From Limnomonas spitsbergensis (lineage: Eukaryota > Chlorophyta > Chlorophyceae > Chlamydomonadales), in contig JAYJMM010000004.1 of assembly GCA_037349105.1 (NCBI GenBank), positions 2,693,001-2,757,000 on the forward strand: DNA of 64,000 bases, read 5' to 3'. A model generated the notes under the pieces. That model was not told the DNA's origin and did not search any database. It was given only the letters and a program-made list of their open reading frames with translations. Made by a program: the position numbers and the translations under genes. How positions within the stretch are numbered: the first letter of the stretch is position 1; every line of letters begins with the position of its first letter. Of the stretch, positions 55,742 to 64,000 are shown piece by piece.

Positions 55742-57183
55742 ATGCTGCAGCGAAGACTCTCTGTTGCCTTGACGCACAGCAGCAGGCCATTTGTGCCATG
55801 CGTACAATTGACCAGTAGCAGGCACCTCAGCGGGAAATGCAAAGCATATCGTCTGGGGGATAAGCATTACTCCAGCAAGGAGGAGTGCATTTACTCCATC
55901 CGGTGCATCCTGCATGGCTACGAAGTGGGGCAAGTGATTGGCCCTGCGGACCAAGAAGACTTGATGGCTGTCTTGGACTACCATCCGAGGCGAGAGGAGA
56001 AGGTTGGATGTGGCATCCAGAATTTTACCGTAGCCTTGACAGAGGAGGGGGTGTATCAGCAGCAAACAAGGTACTTTGTCATTGTCCGAACTGATGGCAG
56101 CCGTGAGGATTTCAGCTACGTCAAGAGCCTGAAAGCTGCAGATAGCATGGGGCAGCGCCAGTTCGGCAGCATGGGGCAGCCTGCACGAAATCCGGCGTCT
56201 GACGCTCAGAGAGCTATGAAGCAAGCAGTCTCGGATCAGGTGCGTCAGGGTGGGGCACCTGGTTTGCCACATTCATTGGTACTAAACAACTGAAGGACAC
56301 TGGCTTATAAATCTGAAGATTGTAGCAAGGTAAACGCTGGGCTAACATGGACCTGTGTTTATTTTGGGGCTACAAGGTTCAATTGAGGACGGATGTTGAC
56401 CGATCTACAGCCGGTGGTCCAAGCAGCATGGCTGGCTGTGAATGGGGCCTCCAGCGGAAGGCCAGGAAGTGGCTTAACTGTAGCTGAACTGTTGCCAGGC
56501 GACGAAAAAAGAAACACTGACCAGGATACCAATATGCCATGCCTCCCTCTCTATTCATGTGCAGGTGATACATTACAGGGCCCAACAGCTTCGACAGGCC
56601 GATGAGGTCGGCATCACGCTATCATGTCCCCTCTCTGGCATCCCCATTCTCAGTGCTGAGGATTGCTATGTGGGCTACGCACCTCCTGACACGTAAGCAA
56701 CAGAAATGCCCTCTAGCAGGCCTACTTAAGGGGTCAGTGGGTAACTGCAGGCTGCTCATTTGTTGAATAGCATTGGGAATGTATTTAATACCCTCATCCC
56801 CGTACCTGACCCTTTCCCCTTTTTGTTCTCACGCTTTCATTCCGCCCCCCTCTGACTCTCAAGTTTCCTTCTCTCCTTACCAGATTGTTGGGCTCCCGCA
56901 CGGCTGAGCCTTTTTAGCATGGCCCAGCAGTGTAACGTCTTTTAACCGTACCTGCAGGTTCCATGCTTTGATGATGGAATGGATGACTCTGGAGGGCTTG
57001 CTATTTGAGGATATCCTGTTGAAAGAGGGCGACAGGCAAGGGCGCTTAGAGCTTGATGACGCAGAGCTCATGACAAGCTGGCGAGATTTCCATTACTGTC
57101 ATGCCAGCCTTCAGCTTTTGTCTAAAAACAAGGAGGGAAAGGCAAGTCCACAGTCTATGCCAAGAAGGTTAAGAAATGGATGA
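55742..57183 (+). CDS. DUF3223 (DCL-type) protein with a degraded HNH-like C-terminal domain
   Basis: Three exons: 55742-56239, 56565-56692, 56958-57183; 283 residues. The start MLQRRLSVALTHSS gives an Arg/Ser-rich, acid-free leader, typical of mitochondrial or chloroplast targeting. Residues about 32-135 form the DUF3223 domain: KAYRLGDKHYSSKEECIYSI, PADQEDLMAVLDYHP, KVGCGIQNFTVAL, then YFVIVRTDGSREDFSYVKSL. In plants the DCL protein, which carries this domain, is needed for plastid rRNA maturation. The second part resembles the domain that follows DUF3223 in many bacterial and phage proteins, where CPLTG is followed by an HVDH-PP motif. Here CPLSG is intact but the His/Asp residues read YVGYAPP. 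The last exon gives WRDFHYCHASLQLLSKNKEG. A LINE tail lies in intron 2 directly before exon 3. Confidence 0.8.
56870..56942 (+). mobile_element. LINE 3' tail inside intron 2 of the DUF3223 gene
   Basis: A pyrimidine tract (TTTCCTTCTCTCCTTACCAG) leads into TTGTTGGGCTCCCGCACGGC, TGAGCCTTTTTAGCATGGCC and CAGCAGTGTAACGTC. The acceptor AG of exon 3 (56956-56957) lies 15 bp after the tail, in the same orientation as the gene. Confidence 0.78.
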
Positions 57184-58296
57184 CGTTCCTGGGTATTGAA
57201 CTTGTCAGTTGAATCTCTTTAGGCTAGGCTGCCTCAATGTGAAGGTATTCCCCTTATGAAGTTTTGTGAAACTTTTCCTCAAAGTACCGTACTTGTTAAT
57301 AAATCCAATCTAGCCATCACGTTTATTTCTCAACAAGATCAAGGCTGACACTCAAGATTTCAGCACTGTATCTTGATACAAATGTCGTTTCTCTCTTCAA
57401 CCTTCAGTTCTAACCATGGCTTAAATCCCTTTGATTATACTACATACAATGCTAAGGAAGCATACTTGACAGAATGGGGTCCCCCTGTTTTTAGTGACTC
57501 ATGTGTCACTGGTTTGATCAGGGCCCCCCTTGGGTTTCTATTTGTACGTAAACAGCAAAGTCGGCTGGTGCCATGAGTTTGACAGGATGATGGGAAACGA
57601 CCAGTACCGGTACCGAGAATTTACTGCGCTCATTGTTCTTTTCGCCATGCAGCCATTCTTGTTAGATCACTAATTGTTGCCCACTCCGACCTTACATGCC
57701 ATTTAGCCATTGTAGGCTCAGTGATGTGTAGTTTGATCATCAGACAACAGCATGTCCCAAAGGTGTACTGTAATGTAATGTCATCAGACAACAGCATACT
57801 TAATCACCAAACAGTGCATAACTAACAGATTAATGCCGGTAGCAAATGACTGGTCAGGTCTCTAGGACGCACAAAGAAGATTCTGTCACACAGATTCTGT
57901 CATAATCATTACGAGGCATTCAAGGCCATGCTTCCCCATTGCAGCATGTACAAAGCATAAGGCAACACAGAGAGACAATCTCGAATAGGCAGGCACCACA
58001 ATCTTTTGTCCAGAAACAGTACTCCACAAGCTATTCTGGCAGATGGCCTGGCCTGCGACATCATTAGGCCTCGGAATAAGCATTGAAAGCATCAGTGCGT
58101 CAGGACACTATCACGAACGCTTCGCTGAATCTGGCCATCAACTCTTTTCTGTTGACACAATAACTGTACCAAGAATAAAGAAAAATCCAATGGTAACCAG
58201 TCGGACACAGGATGTATTTTTTTAGGGGAAATAAATCAGCCGTCGGGACGTCATTAGCCCTGAATGCAGCATGGCCTCATGTCAGGCATTGCCTGA
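57184..58296. other. Intergenic between convergent genes, no supported gene
   Basis: AT-rich. Only short frames are seen; the 3' untranslated regions of the DUF3223 gene and of the minus-strand membrane protein must lie here. Confidence 0.5.
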
Positions 58297-59114
58297 CTAA
58301 AAATTGGAAGGCGCGTACTTCTGCTCAGGGTTCGACATAGCCTGTTGCGCCTGCTGTGATGCAGATGCACCTGCACATGGGTATTATTTGCTGGTTAGAA
58401 CCAAACCCAAACTGAAATGGTGGTGCATGGCGGAACAGCATGTCCCCATAGCGCATGGCAACAAGACCCCAAGACCCTCCAATGCACTTACCTAGTCCGA
58501 TGAAGATGATCAATGCGTAGTTACAGATGCAAGACATGATGGCACCTGCTGCTGCTGCATTGTTCGCACTTTGCTTAGTGTCCTTAATATCAATCTTTCC
58601 GTCGTTGTTGTAGAAAGAAATGACAGTTGCTGTAATGAAGTTTCTGCTTGTTATCGTGAGGAGACTGGTGACAAGAGAGAGGTACGTCAGGTAAATGAAC
58701 CTGGCCCTTTCGAATGCGTTTAGGAAGCAGGTCACCAGCATGACGACGAGCAGAAAGAACTGAAACCAGATCGACCACTGCAAAATAAATCATAGTTAGC
58801 AACCAGTCGATGCAGCTTCTTTTGGAGAGTGTTCAACATCTTCTCACCCATTCGAGCTGATATGTCCTGCTACAGTATGATGATGCACTCTCTGTACCCA
58901 ATGGTGTCTTCAGGCAGTAGTTTGTCGTTGCTGCCAAGCCACCAAGTGCCACCACCCAGACAAGAAACCTGGAGGGAATTTGAAGGCAGATGGTTCAATA
59001 GGCTGATTGCCAAGATTCCAGTACGGTCGCCAGCTTTAATTGAAGAAGGGAGTCAATCACGTACCCAAAGAAAATCAGGACGAGTCCCACAGGGTGTATG
59101 TGGAGCTTTGCCAT
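58297..59114 (-). CDS. Four-helix membrane protein, MARVEL-like topology (paralogue A)
   Basis: Four exons in phase: 59114-59065, 58968-58848, 58777-58492, 58370-58297; 176 residues. Hydrophobic segments: HPVGLVLIFFGFLVWVVALG (TM1), WFQFFLLVVMLVTCFLNAF (TM2), FIYLTYLSLVTSLLTITS (TM3) and AGAIMSCICNYALIIFIGLG (TM4). A long loop follows TM1 (GLAATTNYCLKTPLG) and a short polar tail rich in Gln ends the protein. The conserved FERARFIYL between TM2 and TM3 is shared with the neighbouring plus-strand gene. The topology recalls MARVEL/tetraspan membrane-sorting proteins, but I cannot assign a family. The two genes start within 500 bp of each other in opposite directions and arose by duplication. Confidence 0.78.
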
Positions 59115-59513
59115 GATTGTATCGCTAATTAAATTATCAGTACAACTAAGGACCTCGTTCCGGATCAAATTGATCAACTTTGACTTTGAAGTCAGGAACC
59201 AGCTCCACATTTCGGGAACACTCTTCGAGTCCTTTGCTTCGAATCAATCAGCGTTGGCACTGCCCTCAGCCTCAATTTGCGTACAGTCTCTTTTCTGTTT
59301 ACATAAGCGTATCAAAGAGTCCCCTCCAGACACCTCTTGTTCAAGACGAGCGACAGTCCTCTTCAGTCTTACTCGCTCCTCTCTACCCTAGCTTTCATCA
59401 GAAATGGCATTGGCAAGTTCCAAGGAACCCCTATGTTCCAAGATTCCTTCTCGGGCCTCCGGGCATCCAAATCTCGGCTTCTTCTTGCTTCTTGACTTCA
59501 TCGCGTCCTGCAG
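59115..59513. promoter_or_regulatory. Shared upstream region of the head-to-head membrane-protein genes
   Basis: About 400 bp between the start codon of the minus gene and the first recognisable exon of the plus gene. It must contain the minus promoter and probably the missing first exon and promoter of the plus gene. No element is recognised. Confidence 0.45.
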
Positions 59514-60439
59514 GGGAGGTGCCCCGCCTGCAAGCTTCAGATCCATCCAGTGGCCCTCGTTCTTCTGTTCCTTGGCTTCGTCTCATGGGTACGATTTTTC
59601 TCGTCACCTTGGAGTTCACCCCCTGAGAGTGGTTTCATCTTAGTGTAGTATCATCGTAGAGTGGTATCATCATAGTGTTTCATGCCCTCTCAAAATGCGT
59701 CGCAGGTGGTGGCACTGGGTGGTTTGGCCGCAACAACGAACTTTTGTTATTCTAACAGCTTTGGGCCGACTAATGTCACGATTTCTGATAAGACCGGGAA
59801 TGACACGATGGTTGTGAACACGCCAGCTGGATGCGTCGAGGCTTACTCGTTCCCTTGGTGGTGAGAGGACACAGACCTGTCTCACAAGCCTGTGTTTTCC
59901 TGATGTTTGCATCCTGCTGACGCCATGCATCCTTCACTGTATGGCTGCATGCCCCTGACGCCATGCACGCCTCTCAGGTCCATATTTTTCGAGTTCTTCC
60001 TCCTCATCGGCATTCTGTCCACATGCTTCATCGACGCATTCGAGAGGGGTCGATACATTTTCCTGGCCTACCTGTCCATGGCGAGGTGAGAATCATCTCT
60101 TTACCCACTTTCTCTACCGGTAAAGGCTCGTGCTAAAACCTAACCTGACCTATGCCCCTCCTCAGTTTCTTCTTGACCGTCGCGGCCAGAGATTTCATTA
60201 ACAAGTCAGTCACAAATACTAACACCATCAGCTTCCAAAACTACAACAACGATGCGCTATATGCCTCCGCGGCTGGATGCATCATGCTGGGAGTGGTAAA
60301 TTACGGGCTCATCATCTTCATCGGACTGGGAGCAACATACGACATCCCAGACATGCATATGCCAGGCAGTTTAACGAAGTTTGGCATTGGCGGTCCCCGT
60401 GTGCAAAAGTACGAGCCTTCCTCTTCTCAAGGCTTTTAA
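59514..60439 (+). CDS. Four-helix membrane protein, MARVEL-like topology (paralogue B), N-terminus unresolved
   Basis: Exons: 59514-59588, 59706-59860, 59978-60085, 60166-60439, all in phase; at least 203 residues. The first recognisable block KLQIHPVALVLLFLGFVSW matches the N-terminus of paralogue A (AKLHIHPVGLVLIFFGF), but where A has ATG the plus gene has GCC. So either translation starts in an upstream exon spliced to 59514 (CTGCAG acceptor) or the start was lost. Later blocks also match: VVALGGLAATTNFC, WWSIFFEFFLLIGIL, DAFERGRYIFLAYLSM, LTVAARDFINKSV, NYGLIIFIGLGATY. The loop after TM1 is longer than in A and has N-glycosylation-like NVTIS and NDTMV. One intron (after LSMA) is absent from A. 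Function unknown. Confidence 0.72.
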
Positions 60440-61037
60440 TGTATTATCTATGTGATCTCTTTTCTGTGATAATCCTTGTTGTATCCCCATGTCCAACATG
60501 GAAAAGTGAAACGGTAACTGAACCCTATGTTCACATATATGGATTTTTCTTGGCTTGTGCATCACTCTGCATCAGGCTTTCTTTCCTGATGTACGGTTTG
60601 GGCAACTCAAACAGCAGACTCCTCGGTAGGACAGGGCAAAATCATCATCTTCAAATATTCTTGTACGTAGCATTTGAAGAGGGTACAACCACAATGTAAC
60701 CTGGGCTGGTATGTCAGCAGGATAATGCTTCGAGATTTGGTGTTTATAGTACCGCCAAGGCCGGACAGTACCAAAATCTTTGGCAATCATGGTCAGTCAA
60801 ACGACCATTCCTGACCAGCTGATGCATGGATGACTATATATCTTGGAGGAACTGCAGTAGGAGACCTGCTTTATCCCCGAAACTTTCAAACCAGTAAACC
60901 CAATGCAGGAATATTTCAGTTTCCCAAGAGAATCAAACCAGGACAAGATGTCGACAATCCACATGGGTTTTCCAGTAGTAAGCCCATCCCTGTCAGCCCT
61001 AGTTAGACAGCATGACATGCAGGCATGTAGACAACAA
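60440..61037. other. Intergenic between convergent genes, no supported gene
   Basis: About 600 bp with short frames only; holds the 3' untranslated regions of paralogue B and of the CRM-domain gene. Confidence 0.5.
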
Positions 61038-62056
61038 CTACTTCAGCACAGAAATCTGTGGAGGACCTTTTGGCTGCAGCTTGGCCAGTGCTTTTGCTGC
61101 AGCAGCCCTCTCAGCTGATTTTAAGCTCGTGCGTTGTTTGGGGATGATTTGTGGGATCTCTGGCTCCAAAGAAGCAGGTGGGGCTGCCTGGACTGCTGCA
61201 GTTCGGAGCCCACTTGGCATTGGTGCAGGTGCTGCTGGACAGTTGGACGGTCTGGGAAGGCCACTTCTTCGGTGCAAGGTGATGGTGAAGCCAACTTCAT
61301 GGACCGACACCGCGTCTAGGTGCTTCTCCAGTATTTTGGCAGCCTGCTTCCTTTCCAGGCCAGAACCCTCTCCAAGCTTGACTCTCAGGAACTCGTGCTT
61401 GCCGAGAACATCGGCGCATGCATTGAGGAAGGATTGGGTAATACCATTCTGGCCACAAATGATGCGCTGGAGGGTGCCCTCCTTGGCCAGATTGTTTGAG
61501 ATGCTACGCAGCCCCTTCACGTCTTTCATGACGAGTACCTGCGTATTTATGTTACAGATTTTTACCATTTAAGGCAGCAGCAGTGTCCATGGACCAACAA
61601 TTCCAGAAAGATTGGTAAGGCGTCATTGTTTCGTGGCACATGTCCCATGCATAAACTTCACATGGCATGGCCTGCATGAAGATACATGCAAATGTGCACC
61701 TTTTGGTAATACTGAGAAGGCAATTCAAGCTCTGGCATGGGATCCTTATCCAGGCCTTCCTCTTTCTCCTCCTCCTCCTCCTCCTCCTCCCCCTCCTCCT
61801 GGACCCCCTCTGGACTGGTAGCCGCCGACTTGATAGCAGGCAGCCGCCGGAATGCGCTGCAGCCCATGCGAACATGGCAACGCTCGACAGAGGTGGAGGT
61901 TGATGAGCTCAGTGCGTACTGTACTGCAGCCCCCCTTGAGCTTGGGTAGCAACTGGATCGTCCATGTGTTAAGGCTGTGGAAAGGACGGGCGAAGTATGG
62001 CAAATCTGCCGCGCATGCGAACTCAGGAAGGCCACCCTGTTGCTGGATATATTCAT
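61038..62056 (-). CDS. YhbY/CRM-domain RNA-binding protein, probably organellar
   Basis: Two exons, 62056-61700 and 61538-61038, join in phase 0 to 285 residues. The Ser/Arg-rich N-terminus (MNISSNRVAFLSSHARQICH) is acid-free for about 60 residues and looks like a chloroplast or mitochondrial targeting peptide. An acidic tract follows, with nine Glu in a row broken by Lys, encoded by a CTC/TCC microsatellite. Exon 2 is a CRM domain: GLRSISNNLAKEGTLQRIIC, GQNGITQSFLNACADVLGKH, FLRVKLGEGS, ERKQAAKILEKHL, HEVGFTITLHRR. The GQNG loop corresponds to the conserved GxxG of the fold. Bacterial YhbY binds pre-50S ribosomes, and plant CRM proteins promote group II intron splicing. With a single domain, either role is possible. 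A Pro/Ala/Lys-rich tail ends the protein. It shares a 280-bp upstream region with the plus-strand gene at 62337. Confidence 0.82.
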
Positions 62057-62336
62057 GGCGGATATTGCTTGTTCACAGGGATGGAAAGTTGGATAGTCAA
62101 ACAGAGAAAAATATGCCGTAGATAAATGTAGAACGATGACAAGCGGTACTGGTATGGGAAAGCGTGAACACGGGATGTCGGGGTTATAGCAGCGCGTCTG
62201 CACCCCAGAGCTTTACCTGGACTGCCGGATGCATGCTGGGATGCGGACATTTAAACTGCAACACAGCAGTAGATCCGCTGCGTCTGCAACTTTGCATGCT
62301 GTTTTCGTGAAACGCTGCCCTTAGAATTACGATAGA
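62057..62336. promoter_or_regulatory. Divergent promoter region of CRM-domain and coiled-coil genes
   Basis: The two start codons are 280 bp apart on opposite strands, so both promoters must be here. No specific element is recognised. Confidence 0.5.
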
Positions 62337-63861
62337 ATGGAGCGCGCAGCAGTGGTGCCATGTGACGATGTGAATCTAGGCGAACAATATGAAACTGATG
62401 GGCTGGGCAGCGATCCCCAGCTGGAGGACGTCGCCATATCGGAAGACCGTCTTGAGAAAACCTCGGCGGTTCTTGACAGCAGCATACTGCTTATGCAAAG
62501 TCTGTACTCGGGAGCAGGTGTTGCTGTTGCTGGAGCCCTTGAGACGTTCAAGGTCTTCAAGCCCGAGATATCCAGGCTTGATGGCCGGGCCAATGACCTT
62601 GATAAAGGCTTGGGAGCTTTGAACACTGGAATGAAGGACATGCAGGTGCGCACATAATCTCCAAATGCACGCCTAGCCAGCACTAACCCGGGGCACTGCA
62701 TGCAGACCGACCTCACCAGCAAGCAAGGGGTCGTGGCCAGGCGCCTGGAGGCCATGGAGAGACGCATCACAGATTTTGACACATTTGTGACCGCTCTTCC
62801 CACCTGGAAAGAGGATCTGGTGAGCTGCAGTAAAAGCCTGAGACAGGTATTTCTTACTTTGGGAGGGCGGAACATTCTCGTGCAGCGTAGGCATCCTCAT
62901 GCAGTGGCACGCGCATGAGGCGTCATAGCATGGGCCTCAGAGTGTTAGCCCAAAAACTGATGTGAGCCCAACAGCTGTTGTTGCCCACAGGCTGTTAGCC
63001 CGATTGTTAGCTAGTGCACAATTCAGTGGAGCCTGACAGAAGCGGGTTTGAAATTGAGTTATGTCAGTGTTGCAAGCCCCTTTGCCGCTTGTGCACCAGG
63101 TGGAAAAGATTGACACTGTGGGCCGCGCCTGGAAGGTGCAAACTGACCAGCTGAATCAGAAGGTGGCCTTGCTGGAGGACAGCGTCTCACACAACGCAGT
63201 GGTGAGTGTGGATGAGTGTGGATGTGGCAAATACAAACGACTCTTCATTGAGGACGCTTGCAAGAAAACGCATATGTTGATATGCGCATGAAAGACCTCT
63301 GGCTGCGTGCAAGTACCTTCGCTCGCGCACAGGCTACCTCTGGCCAGCTTCAAGAGTCCACCGGCGTATGTTTCATCTGACTCCTGGATGCCTGTGTTGT
63401 GTGCAGGCCACACGTGAGCGGCTAGACAGCCTCATGGCCCTGGCCAAGGTCGGCACGGAGTCACGTGCGGCCCAGACACTGCGCATTGATAACCTAGACG
63501 GCGCTTTCAGGGACTTTGAGACGCATACCAACGGCAAGATCCACGATCTGGAGGTCTTGACCAAGAGTGAGCTGCGGGAGGGTTGACAGTGTTTGGTCCT
63601 TGTAGCTCGTGGCTATGTGGCCTGCTTCAGTAATTGTGCTTGAACATTTTCGCCGCCTCAGAATGCCCAGCATGGTAGCACGTGTTGAATGCTTTACCAG
63701 GAAGACTGGTGACGTTTGGGTATGGAGGCTTCAATAACTGCGTATGGTGTGTAAATAATTACACAACATCATGATTTCTTTGTGTGTTTGCTGACCCCTG
63801 ATCAGAGCAAGGGGAGTCCATAGTGGTCAATGCACGGCATACTACTGAGCAGAACATCAAG
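62337..63861 (+). CDS. Coiled-coil protein of unknown function, 3' end outside the window
   Basis: Five exons in phase so far: 62337-62645, 62706-62846, 63100-63201, 63407-63566, 63806-63861 (256 residues), ending at a GTGGGT donor, so the gene continues to the right. The acidic N-terminus (GSDPQLEDVAISEDRLEKTS) is followed by a short hydrophobic Gly/Ala-rich segment (LYSGAGVAVAGALETF) and then heptad-patterned helices: ISRLDGRANDLDKGLGAL, VVARRLEAMERRITDFDTFV, TDQLNQKVALLEDSV, RIDNLDGAFRDFETH. Most introns fall in phase 0 between helices. The pattern suits a structural or scaffold protein, for example ciliary or cytoskeletal, but no family is recognised. Confidence 0.65.
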
Positions 63862-64000
63862 GTGGGTCAGAGCCTAGTCATGCCTTCCCCTGCAGCTGGC
63901 ATGACGAAGGCAAAATTTTTTTCAAGGGCTGGACTCATCACTGTGTGGTCTATGTCCACTGGCAATGCAACTGGCATCAGAAAGGAATGAGAAAATTAAA

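Noticed and set aside
61600..61900. CTC/TCC repeat as an independent microsatellite feature in non-coding DNA
   Set aside because: It lies inside exon 1 of the CRM-domain gene and encodes the poly-Glu tract.

Overview
This window is nuclear DNA from a photosynthetic eukaryote, most likely a green alga. It carries a nuclear rbcS gene with a transit peptide. Its genes are split by many short GT-AG introns, and I could join about 70 of these with consistent reading phase. It also holds a plant-type (TTTAGGG) telomere-like stretch, and land-plant/green-algal families such as a CASTOR/POLLUX-type channel, a CRM-domain RNA-binding protein and a DCL-type (DUF3223) protein. A trebouxiophyte-like chlorophyte would fit, but that placement is inference. 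There is no CRISPR array, operon or prokaryotic layout.

Layout. 1-5850: weakly coding left edge with an unrecognised partial C-terminus, an F-box-like frame, a long Ser/Arg/Pro-rich frame (minus) and a pair of overlapping hairpins. 5851-6544: small CS/PIH1-like protein (plus). 6632-15411: DNAJC14/Jiv-type membrane co-chaperone (plus, about 12 exons) with tandem-repeat arrays in introns 3, 5 and 7 (counting the tentative first exon). 17260-20792: phosphate:H+ symporter of the PHT1/Pho84 type (minus, 9 exons). 23600-28000: nest of 5'-truncated LINE (non-LTR retrotransposon) copies in both orientations. 29285-30174: rbcS (minus, 3 exons). 31140-31840: more LINE 3' tails. 33058-46409: CASTOR/POLLUX-like ion channel (minus, 20 exons, about 1311 residues) whose intron 9 holds a 1.5-kb array of 17/18-bp units. 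46816-50988: SGNH/GDSL hydrolase-like type II membrane protein (plus, 14 exons), divergent from the channel gene. 52564-53387: SRP19 (plus, 5 exons). About 53790-54180: LINE 3' end (minus). 55742-57183: DUF3223/HNH-like organellar protein (plus). 58297-60439: two paralogous four-helix membrane proteins transcribed head-to-head. 61038-62056: YhbY/CRM-domain protein (minus). 62337-63861: start of a coiled-coil protein (plus) that runs off the right edge.

The genes do not form one pathway. They are ordinary algal housekeeping, transport and signalling genes, often in divergent pairs, separated and interrupted by a LINE family with a recognisable conserved 3' tail and by minisatellites. The points most worth checking are the channel (unusual pore loop, charged-helix insertion, giant intronic minisatellite, duplicated splice donor), the LINE tail that borders a splice acceptor, the DUF3223 protein with a degraded HNH-like motif, and the head-to-head membrane-protein pair. 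Exon boundaries below come from splice consensus, reading phase and family resemblance, with no transcript data.
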